The notes under the pieces were generated by a model. That model saw only the letters and a list, made by a program, of their open reading frames with translations. It did no database searches and was not told the origin of the DNA. Of a stretch of DNA of 64,000 nucleotides, positions 20,731 through 29,699 are shown one piece after another; positions within the stretch are counted from its first letter, which is position 1; every line of letters begins with the position of its first letter. The position numbers were made by a program, and so were the translations under genes. Source of the DNA: Paraphysomonas bandaiensis (lineage: Eukaryota; Chrysophyceae); assembly GCA_965644295.1 (NCBI GenBank), contig CBFFRP010000066.1:124001-188000 (forward strand), given 5' to 3'.

Positions 20731-22185
20731 CTATACAGCAGAGCTGCATATCCTTCCAAAACATGGACATGGAGAGTCCTGTGAACGAAGCCACTGCAGA
20801 ATATCCAAGTGTCCACCCTCTGCAGCAACTTTGCAAGTCAGCAAATTCCATGGACATGGAGGGTCCTGTGAACGTAGCCACTGCAGAACATCCAAGTGCC
20901 CACCCTCTACAGCAGAACAGCAAGTATATTCAATCCATGGACATGGAGGGTCCTGTAAACGAACCCACTGCAGAATATCCAAGTGTCCACACCTTGCAGC
21001 AAAGCTGCAAGTCCGCGAATCCCATGGACATGGAGGGTCCTGTGAACGTAGCCACTGCAGAACATCCAAGTGCCCACCCTGTACAGCAGAACAGCAAGTA
21101 TATTCAATCCATGGACATGGAGGGTCCAGTGAACGAAGCCACTGCAGTACCTCCAAATGTCCACCTCTAGCAGCAAAGCTGCAAATCCGTGAACCCCATT
21201 CAAATGGAGGGTCCTGTAAACGTAGCCACTGTAGAACATCCAAGTGCCCACCCCTAGCAGCAGCTTCGCAAGTAACTACATTCCAAGGACATGGAGGGTC
21301 CTGGGAACGAACCCACTGCAGTACCTCCAAGTGCCCACCCTCTGCAGCAGCATTACATGTTTCTTCATTCCATGGACATGGAGGGTCCTGTGAACGTAGC
21401 CACTGCAGAACATCCAAGTGCCCACCCTGTACAGCAGAACAGCAAGTATATTCAATCCATGGACATGGAGGGTCCAGTGAACGAAGCCACTGCAGTACCT
21501 CCAAATGTCCACCTCTAGCAGCAAAGCTGCAAATCCGTGAACCCCATTCAAATGGAGGGTCCTGTAAACGTAGCCACTGTAGAACATCCAAGTGCCCACC
21601 CCTAGCAGCAGCTTCGCAAGTAACTACATTCCAAGGACATGGAGGGTCCTGGGAACGAACCCACTGCAGTACCTCCAAGTGCCCACCCTCTGCAGCAGCA
21701 TTACATGTTTCTTCATTCCATGGACATGGAGGGTCCTGTGAACGAAGCCACTGCAGGATATCTAAGTGCCCACGCTCTGCAGCAGCTGCGCAAGTTTCTT
21801 CATTCCATGGACCCAGATGGTCTTGTGCATGAAGGCTCATGATGTGTATCATCTGCTGTAGTCTGCCGTATAGTGCACATGTATTCATTAGTTTGATGTG
21901 TGGACAGCCCATAGACAGAGCCCATGAGACCATTGAGTTGGTCATACAGTAGTGAGATGCATGCGACTGTACTCTCCTTATATCAACCATTTCGTAACAT
22001 ATCATACAAGTCTGAAGAAGGCCAGTACAATAGTGAGGTACAAGTGACTGTACTTTCATTACAGCAGCCATATTGTAAAATCTCCTACAAGTCATGATGA
22101 CTGGAAGGACTGCTGTGTGTGGGATCATAGAGATGATGATACGTAGAGCATCATCTTCGCGACCATCTATAAAGAAATTATTCAT
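20731..22185 (-). CDS. Ankyrin-type repeat protein with F-box-like N-terminus
   Basis: A 484-residue single-exon protein. The N-terminus (about 1-45, with MIPHTAVLPVIMTCRRFYNMA) looks like an F-box-type helix pair, though weakly. A Cys/His-rich middle follows. From about residue 140 come roughly a dozen repeats of 29 residues with the core W..TC.AAA.GGHL.VLQWLRSQDPPCP. This is the shortened ankyrin variant widespread in protists and giant DNA viruses. At DNA level a block of four repeats (348 bp) is exactly duplicated (21,022-21,369 and 21,370-21,717). The last unit is cut by a stop after RICSSAV. Such proteins usually bind partners through the repeats; an F-box would suggest a ubiquitin-ligase adaptor, which is inference. 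It diverges from PFD5 with a microsatellite between them. Confidence 0.75.
   Translation of the reverse strand: MNNFFIDGREDDALRIIISMIPHTAVLPVIMTCRRFYNMAAVMKVQSLVPHYCTGLLQTCMICYEMVDIRRVQSHASHYCMTNSMVSWALSMGCPHIKLMNTCALYGRLQQMIHIMSLHAQDHLGPWNEETCAAAAERGHLDILQWLRSQDPPCPWNEETCNAAAEGGHLEVLQWVRSQDPPCPWNVVTCEAAARGGHLDVLQWLRLQDPPFEWGSRICSFAARGGHLEVLQWLRSLDPPCPWIEYTCCSAVQGGHLDVLQWLRSQDPPCPWNEETCNAAAEGGHLEVLQWVRSQDPPCPWNVVTCEAAARGGHLDVLQWLRLQDPPFEWGSRICSFAARGGHLEVLQWLRSLDPPCPWIEYTCCSAVQGGHLDVLQWLRSQDPPCPWDSRTCSFAARCGHLDILQWVRLQDPPCPWIEYTCCSAVEGGHLDVLQWLRSQDPPCPWNLLTCKVAAEGGHLDILQWLRSQDSPCPCFGRICSSAV
21022..21717 (-). repeat. 348-bp tandem duplication inside the ankyrin gene
   Basis: Bases 21,022-21,369 repeat at 21,370-21,717 with no difference that I could see. 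348 bp is four 87-bp repeat units, so the frame is kept. The near-identity points to a recent event or gene conversion. Confidence 0.9.
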
Positions 22186-22333
22186 AGTTTATATGAGACT
22201 GATAGAGTGATAATACGCTGCAACAAATGAGATCTACATACATATACACATACATATATGTACATATACATATCTAGATATGAGACAGACCAAAGAAGAG
22301 AAATTTCCTCCTCAATTCGGAAAATCCGTCACG

Positions 22334-22824
22334 TACGTACATACATACATACATACATACATACATACATACATACATACATACATACATACATACATAC
22401 ATACATACATACATACATACATACATACATACATACATACATACATACATACATACATACTACATACCTACATACCTACATACCTACATACCTACATACC
22501 TACATACCTACATACATACATACATACATACATACATACATACATACATACATACATACATACATACATACATACATACATACATACATACATACATACA
22601 TACATACATACATACATACATACATACATACATACATACATACATACATACATACATACATACATACATACATACATACATACATACATACATACATACA
22701 TACATACATACATACATACCATACATACATACATACATACATACATACATACATACATACATACATACATACATACATACATACATACATACATACATAC
22801 ATACATACATACATACCATACATA
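22334..22824. repeat. Long (ACAT)n microsatellite
   Basis: About 490 bp of ACAT/CATA tetranucleotide, interrupted by CCTACATA variants near 22,458-22,512 and single ATACC slips near 22,718 and 22,814. It lies about 40 bp upstream of the PFD5 start codon, in the divergent promoter shared with the ankyrin gene. It is open in several frames (YIHT or MYVC repeats), which are not genes. Confidence 0.97.
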
Positions 22825-22866
22825 AATGTCGATGTAACTCATCCACATATCACTCATCTAGCCACC

Positions 22867-23451
22867 ATGTCCGACGTCCAACCACTAACCGTATCTAACG
22901 AACGAGAAGTCAATGCAGCTGATTTATCCATTGATCAGTTAGCTACTTTAAAACAACAACATGAAGATGAGTTGCAAGAATTACAAAATCAATTAGAGCA
23001 ACTTCATGGTGCCAAAAATCGTTATATTCATGCTAAAAATGTTCTAGAAGACATGTCATCCACACAAGATGGTGCCCCTATGTTAGTTCCTCTAACATCT
23101 TCTCTCTATGTACCTGGATATGTACGTAATCCTGAGAAGGTATTAGTGGAATTAGGTACGGGTTATTTTTGTGAGAAGAATGCACCTGAAGCCAAAGAAT
23201 TACTATCCAGAAAGGTGTGTTTGATGATGTTATGTGTGTTTATATTATGTTAATTACTCTGTTTATTTTTTAGATGACACTTGTTGACAAATCAATTGAG
23301 AGTGTAGAAAAGGTGATATGTGAAGTTATTTTTTATGAGGATAATTTCTTTTTAGGTTGGCTTGAACAAGAAGAAGACCCTCGATCAAATAGTAATGATG
23401 ATTAACTACAAAGTGACTATGGCTCGGGAGCAGCAAGGAGCAAAGAACTAG
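22867..23451 (+). CDS. PFD5: Prefoldin subunit 5
   Basis: Three exons: 22,867-23,214; 23,274-23,312; 23,356-23,451 (introns 59 and 43 nt), giving 160 residues, close to the usual about 150. Prefoldin is the hexameric chaperone that hands unfolded actin and tubulin to the CCT chaperonin; subunit 5 is alpha class. The N-terminal coiled coil (LDQLATLK-like, HEDELQELQNQLEQLHGAKNRY) is followed by the beta region with LVPLTSSLYVPG and VLVELGTGYFCEK, typical of PFD5. The C-terminal helix is KKKTLDQIV onward. The ATG sits in gccaccATG. The frame is open upstream through the microsatellite, but homology begins only here. The second exon is just 39 nt. Confidence 0.9.
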
Positions 23452-24196
23452 TACAGTTATTCGTCTGTTGTGCAGATGTAAAATTCTTCTTAGGGGTAGA
23501 GTTTTACAGTTCCTGGGTTTTGGCTTGGTATTTAATGGCCATTAATTTTACTAAATCATGAATATGATATGTATTTTCAATTCTTGTTATGATATGCTTG
23601 GCAGTATTCAGTATTTATCCATAATTTTTAGGTTACGAGAATTAGACATACGCACTACACACGCCCGTTATAGGTTATAGGTGTATATTGTAGCCGGTGA
23701 TATGTAAAAAAGTAAATATACATGTAGTGTAGTATCAGTGAAATAAAATTCTGAACGAGTATCCTTTTTGTGTTTAGTGATTAAAGTTTTTGGTTTCACC
23801 ACCGTTAGTGTCGAATATAGTCGTTAATTGCTGTGTAACGAGTAGTGATAGATATGATAGAGCAGAGTGGCTCAAGAAAGTGAAATTTAGACACCCAAAC
23901 ATAGTGTTTAAGATTGTGCTGCTTAGGATGTTAGAATATTAGACTTGGCATAAATATATATTTGCTCCTGTTGGAATGAAGGTTATCCACAACAAGACTG
24001 AAGAAAATATTCACTGCGATAATACGCGCCTGTGTTGTTTCGTATTACATACTCAAATTAAAAATTATTTAAACCAATGCTTCCACACATTTCCGTAAAT
24101 GGATATATATCTTACACTTATGCAGTTCCCGATATACAGCACAACCACATAGCCCATTCGGCACACTGCAAATTGAAAATTACAAATACGTTTCCC
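23452..24196. other. Intergenic, between convergent PFD5 and DNALI1
   Basis: AT-rich sequence that holds the 3' ends of two convergent genes. Nothing else is recognised. Confidence 0.6.
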
Positions 24197-24988
24197 CTAC
24201 TTAGTGGCGTTCATTTGCTTCAAAAAGGAATCCAAATGCTGTCCTTGATATTTCAGGAAATCTAGCTCTTCTTTCCGCTTCTTCTCTTCAGCAGTGCGGC
24301 GCTCAGCCTCACGCTTCTCAATAATTTCCAATTTACTGCGGAGTTCTTGAACCTCTAGCTCCAACTCACTGTTGGTCTTTTGAAGCTCGGATGCCTGTTC
24401 TTCGAGGGCTGGAATGCCTTGCTCCGCTCGGATTTGCTTCTTTATGCCAAATGTTACACTGCTTCCATAGAGGGTTTTATATGCGTCGATAGTCATTTTC
24501 ACTTCATCACGAGTACGCATCAACAAGAGACCACGCTCCGGACTATCCAGTGCGACTTGACGAATTAATTCATCCAGACACTGAGAGTATAACTCTTCAC
24601 GAACCGGACAAATACCAGTCTCTCTCGCTTTCCGTTCCGATAGTTTCTTATCTAACTTCTCCTGGAGTGATATAACATCTAGACGAGTAGCTGGTTCTTT
24701 ACACACATTTTGCATCCAAACACCAGACTCCTCAACCCATTCCCTGCACATCATACATATGAGATCTATGAAACACAGCAATACAATACATTTATATTAC
24801 CGAGGAGGGAGAATAGAACTGATCATATCATCTAATTTAGTGTTATTCTCATTAAGTGTTGCTTTAGCTGGTGCATGAGGTACACTTGGTTCAATACCAA
24901 CGAATAGAGGGGCCTCATATTTCACCAGAGACTCAGGTGGGCTAACAGTTATTTCTGCAGGATCGTTGCCTGTAACATTAAATTTCAT
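24197..24988 (-). CDS. DNALI1: Axonemal dynein light intermediate chain (DNALI1/p28)
   Basis: Two exons, 24,988-24,801 and 24,743-24,197 with a 57-nt intron, giving 244 residues against about 250-260 in known p28 proteins. It is the light chain of single-headed inner-arm dyneins in motile flagella. Family marks are SLVKYEAPL near the N-terminus, LDDMISSILPPREW across the splice, PATRLDVISLQEKLD, then the highly conserved ARETGICPVREELYSQCLDE and LIRQV, and SPERGLLLMRTRDE. The last about 90 residues are a coiled coil (EQASELQKTNSELELEVQEL, KREAERRTAEEKKRKEE). The splice restores Arg of PPREW. It is strong evidence that this organism has, or had, motile flagella. Confidence 0.93.
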
Positions 24989-25811
24989 AGTGATAATATT
25001 CCACTAATAAAGTTTTAGTAGATAATAAGTATTCTAAGTGATGATATTACTATGTTTCTATAGCACTGCTATGCTATTGCCATATATGCAGGTGTATGTA
25101 TGTCTATATATGGGAGGATATGTATATATATATGTACACTATACACTGTATAGAGGATGTTACATATATATATGAAACGGCTTGGAACTGTATCTTTGAT
25201 GGACACATATTTCAGTTCTTGTGAGATTGGTGTACAAATAGAGTAGGGGCGTCCGTGGTTTGTGAAAAAACTTGTGGATTTGCATGTGAAAGTCCGGACG
25301 CGATATAAGTTTTTCCTAACTTTTTTTAGCGGTCCAGACGCCTCTGAAAAAAACAGGAGGTTTTTTGCGAACCACGGACGCCCCTAGTGGTTCTGATACC
25401 ACCAGGGTGTACTTTGTATAAGAATGTATAAGTATATAAAAATTGTCGATTTATATCCACCAAAAATAGAAAGTTGAATATTCTAATTTTCCTTCATAAA
25501 TATATACACAGCAGTGCAGTGTACGATATTGTTCTTCTCACAGAGAGTGCACTTCAGAACAAAAACAAATATTGTCCATAAATTTGTCATTTTGACATAT
25601 AGAGTATACGCACATACATGGAACAAAAAACTATTTTACGTAAATAAATTTTTTTATCTCTACAGGCTCATATATATACATATAGCAACACCCATACATA
25701 CATATACATACATACACATTCATCCATATATAAGTTCATTAACACCACACTCATCTCACACATACACTCCACTACATTCATAATCTCATCTAATCACACC
25801 ATACTATCAAT
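24989..25811. other. Divergent promoter region between DNALI1 and SLU7
   Basis: It separates two head-to-head genes. It contains TA-rich low complexity (about 25,120-25,170), the MITE at 25,246-25,384 and CATA-rich patches (about 25,675-25,760). No further gene is seen. Confidence 0.55.
25246..25384. mobile_element. 139-bp MITE with TA flanks (Tc1/mariner-like)
   Basis: Perfect 15-bp terminal inverted repeats GGGGCGTCCGTGGTT (25,246-25,260) and AACCACGGACGCCCC (25,370-25,384) are directly bordered by TA on both sides (25,244-25,245 and 25,385-25,386). The inversion continues imperfectly inward through A and T runs. It has no coding capacity. TA duplication with short TIRs is the mark of non-autonomous Tc1/mariner-class elements. 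It is much more GC-rich at its ends than the flanks. Confidence 0.8.
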
Positions 25812-28406
25812 ATGTCATCAACTGATACTTATAAAAAACGTCAAGAAGATGCTAAAAAGAAACAAACGGGTGAATTGCCGCCTGATTTAGATCAAGATGG
25901 CAAAATGATTAACCCTCATAACCCTGATTTCATTACTAAAGTACCATGGTATTTAGGTGATAGTGGACCAACACTTAAACATCATAATGTACAAAAAAAA
26001 GATCATTATATATCATTAACTGAATCTGATGAATTGATTCATAAGAAATACATACATAAACAACAATATCAACAGAATAAATCTGTTAAATATCGTAAAG
26101 GGGCATGTAAAAATTGTGGTGCTATGACACATAAAGAAAAAGATTGTGTAGAACGTCCAAGATCATCAAAGAAAGCTGCATGGAAATCGGGTAGGTAGTG
26201 TGTCATAAGATTATTAGGAGTGTGTTGTTATATATGGTTATGTATATATGTAGGTGTGGATATTGCTCCTGATGAAGTAGTGCTGAAAATGGAAGAACAT
26301 GGTAAAGTTTCTTATGATGCTAAACGAGATCAATGGCAGGTTGTTACAACTTATTTTTGATGTGTAATTCTGACCTATTGTGAGCATTTAGCTCTGTATA
26401 TATTCGTGTGAATATATTTTTTACTTGTGGTCATTTTAGAGTCATGTGCTAATGCTCTCAATTTGTGTGCTAAACTATTATTTTAGGGATACGACCCAAC
26501 ACAATATAAGCACACCATTGACCGTTACGAACGTGCTGAAGCTGAGAGGCGTAAATACAAACAAGAACAAAAGGAAAAGAAACGCCTTGAGGAGGAAGCA
26601 GCTAAGAAGGCGAAGGAGGAAAGGCGACAACAGCGGGCAGCACTTAAAGAAGGAGGAGAAAATGCTGAAAATGGAGGTGGGGAAGCCGACAGTGGAGAAA
26701 GTGACTCTGGGAGTGATTATGACTCCGATGAGGATGATGACTCAGAAGACGATACCAAAGAGTACTTACAGAGGGACGAGAAAGCTAGAGATTTTCAGGG
26801 GCGAGCTGCACGGCAAGGTAAAAATGGCGTCTTGTATCGGGTTGTTGTAGCGATTCTGCTTGTCAAATGCATCGTCGTATGCTAACAGCGTGAATATCTG
26901 CGTGAATTATGTGTATATGTATGTAAGACTGTACCCTAGTGAGCATGTCTACGTACATATGTTTACTTCAACGTGTAGGTGGAGTGGGTGGCGCACAAAT
27001 GAAAACCACAGTGAGAAATCTGAGAATTCGCGAAGACACGCCGAAGTACCTCCGCAACTTGGATCTCAATAGTGCTCATTATGACCCTAAGGCTCGCTCC
27101 ATGAGAATGAATCCTCTTCCAAATGAGAACCCAGAAGATCTTCCTTATGCTGGGGATAACTTTGTCAGGTGAGTTTGGTTGGGATTAGGCATGAAAATTT
27201 GTAGACCAGTGAGTGCTCCACTGTGGTGTACCGTTATGGTCCGCACTGTCATAGATTTGTGCTGTGGTTTACATGATACTTCAAGCTCTGATGTATTGAA
27301 CACTCAGGTACACCGGTGATGCCATAGCCCTGGCTCAGAGTCAAGTACTTTGCTGGGAGATGCAATCTAGAGGAGAGGATATCGACGTTCTCAGTAACCC
27401 ATCTCAAGCAGAGTTGGTGAAGAAACAATATGTTGAAAAGAAGGCTCTGTTGGAGGAGAAGAAAAAACAAGAGTTATATAACAAATATGGTAGGTATAAA
27501 CTGAGAGAACACATGTGCCAGATAGTGGCAAGCCATTATGGAAATTAGAAAAGTCGCCACAGTATTTCTTTACCATGATAGGCAGATATGAATTTAAATT
27601 ATATGAACTAATCATTTTCTATAGGAGTTAACCCTGAGTCCAATACATCGTCAGCCCCTGAAATGGACCCCCGCCTTCGTCTTGGCCAATCAGAGGCATT
27701 TGTTACATATACGAGTGATGGGCGTTTGGCTGGTTCTGCTTCTGCTAAAACTGTCGCGCGAACGAAATATGAGGAAGACGTTTTCATTAATAATCACACT
27801 TCAGTCTGGGGGAGCTACTTCAACAAAAAGCGCATGCAGTGGGGTTATCAGTGCTGTCATTCTTTGGTTAAGAACTCGTACTGTACAGGGGCAAAGGGCA
27901 GGGAGACAAACGACGCTGAGAGGTAAGCGCTGTGAAATCGTCTATTTCTTGTGTGTGGTGCGGGCGCTGTGTTGTCTTTTTATTTGATTGGCTTGGTTCT
28001 GCACAAATTTACTTTTGTGTGCAGTTCCCAAGGTGTAGCAATGCTACAAGCCCAGCAGATGCTCAACAGTATTAAGCCGAAGGATAATGACAAGAAGGAA
28101 TCAAAGAGTCGTATTACGAAAAGATCAGATGTGTACGGCGAAAGTGACCCTGCACTGGCAGCCGGTCTGGATGAGAGCAAAGTCCAGGCTGCTATGCAGC
28201 GCCTAAAGGAAGAAAAGGAGGGAAATGGAAGCAATTCAGTCGAAGGTGACGATAGAAAGCGATCATATAATTCTATGAAGACAGTGGATGTGACGGCGGA
28301 AGACATGGAAGCCTACAGAAGGATAAAAACGAAACGAGAAGATCCAATGGCTGCTTTTATTGGAGAAGGAGGAGATAGCGAAGTGTTGCTGGAGTATAAA
28401 CCTTAA
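25812..28406 (+). CDS. SLU7: Pre-mRNA splicing factor SLU7
   Basis: Seven exons: 25,812-26,190; 26,254-26,339; 26,487-26,817; 26,979-27,168; 27,308-27,489; 27,625-27,922; 28,025-28,406, giving 615 residues. SLU7 acts in the second catalytic step of splicing, in 3' splice-site choice. The CCHC zinc knuckle is intact (C99, C102, H107, C112 in [15 protein letters not shown]). Other family marks are [16 protein letters not shown] near the N-terminus, [42 protein letters not shown], and [13 protein letters not shown] with HTSVWGSYF and WGYQCCHS. An acidic Ser/Asp/Glu segment (about 230-250) precedes the core. Every junction keeps frame, with introns of 63-161 nt. It is divergent from DNALI1. Confidence 0.95.
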
Positions 28407-28744
28407 TAGGTAGTCACTAGCATATAGTAGCCGTTATCTTTTCCATCTTGTGCTATTCATTAGTTAGTATTTAGATGATATTGTTATAATAACCTAATTT
28501 GGCATAGCGTTATATTCTATGGAGTGAAACTTCTCAGGAAGCATTTAAAATTGTACAATAAGAATTTACTGTTATGTGTCGTCAAATATTATATATAGCG
28601 CTGGCTGTATTAGGTATTCAACTTCATTAGGAAGCTCGAGGGATAAGAAGTATCGTCCCGTGTCCTAATTTTAAAACTCTGGCTCTTCACCCTCGTTTAA
28701 CTAACGTGAGTCGCATATACAGTCAGCTGATAACGTTCTGTCCA

Positions 28745-29467
28745 CTCAAAGCCTAATGCTTGTGTGGTACAAGGGGCACTAATATAAGTGTCACTTGTGT
28801 GACGAATAAACTGACATCCGGGGTATCGGGCTGCCTACTGAAGTCAAGCATCCGGGCTGTTCACCTCTTATAAGTGTTCACCATAATTAGTTGTTGAACT
28901 TAGTAAGAAAGCTTAGATAAACAGATGAACACTTTAAGAAGATAAATATAAGAGATATCATACATCATTCATTGTCATTCATCGCCTCGGTTTATCTCTA
29001 CTTACTACACCAACCATTAGTAGTACGATCTTACATCGTCACTATCTTGTACAGTCAATATATTTCAGTTTCAGTACTATAATAGCTGTCATATCATTGG
29101 TTCTCATTTCTCATATTACGGTTAGCTACTATAGTATTCTGTATTCTTTGAGTAACGGTTATATTTCAAATATCTCAGAAACTACGGCTTTTAATTGCTC
29201 ACAACAGCAAAACTCAACATTAAGGACTCCAATATCCTGATGACAGCAGATGCCATATGCCATGTACCAGGTATATCAACATTCTGCTTGCTCAACTGCG
29301 TTTGCTTTAAGTGATAGAGCGAAAGTGGTTTCATCTTGGTGCTTGTGGTGAAGCACAAGCAGCTTTCGTAGCGATAAATAGAAGGATCTCAAGTTAAGCA
29401 CTACAGTAGTTATTTAAATTGTAATGCTAAATTATTTCTGACACTTTAACGGCACTCACAACTAGAA
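28745..29467 (-). repeat. Dispersed repeat A, copy 2, interrupted
   Basis: Its reverse complement matches 35,941-36,260 in order: TTGTGA.TGTC, AAT.TAGCATT, ACGAAAGCTGC-like, GCTCTATCACT, AAGCAGAATGTTGATA, TCAGGAT, TCCTTAA, then past the insertion GCATCCGGG, GTCACTTGTGT (read on the plus strand) and CTTGTGTGG.ACAAGGG. About 330 bp at 28,892-29,219 has no counterpart in the other copy. Confidence 0.7.
28892..29219. mobile_element. Candidate solo LTR inside repeat A
   Basis: A 328-bp segment starts TGTTGAACTT and ends AAACTCAACA, so it has the TG...CA ends and a 6-bp TGTTGA/TCAACA inversion usual for copia-type LTRs. It sits just where repeat A is broken relative to its copy at 35,941-36,260. 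The flanking five bases are TTAGT and TTAAG, which could be a decayed target duplication but are not identical. No internal retrotransposon sequence adjoins it. The plus/minus orientation is unknown. Confidence 0.5.
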
Positions 29468-29699
29468 GTGAAAAACACGAGTAGAGTAGGCGGAGGCCAA
29501 CCTTTCTTCAATAGTTTACATAAAACTAAAAGAAACAATAAGTCACTTTAATCCTCTTCGCTTTCATGCAAAGAGTAGCGCATCAGAACTTACAAGAGTA
29601 ATAAATCTATAGTAATATTAATATTAATAGGTTTGCTTTAATGTGTCGCTACAGTCATCATAAATAACTTATTTACATGTAGCACTTCAGATACCAGGT

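Larger units (their letters stand above)
28407..29699. other. Intergenic region, largely dispersed repeat A with an inserted LTR
   Basis: From 28,407 to about 28,745 nothing is recognised. 28,745-29,467 is repeat A in reverse orientation, split by a solo LTR. 29,468-29,699 is the 3' flank of the histidine kinase, with no feature seen. Confidence 0.6.

Noticed and set aside
22492-22857. MYVC-repeat frames on the minus strand
   Set aside because: Same microsatellite read in reverse.
22258-22866. Long YIHT-repeat N-terminal extension of PFD5
   Set aside because: A microsatellite read as protein. Homology to prefoldin and a good start context begin at 22,867.
28620-28670. Similarity of GGATAAGAAGTATCGTCCCGTGTCC to a segment near 36,498
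   Set aside because: Short and in direct orientation while repeat A is inverted between these loci, so it was not added to that family.
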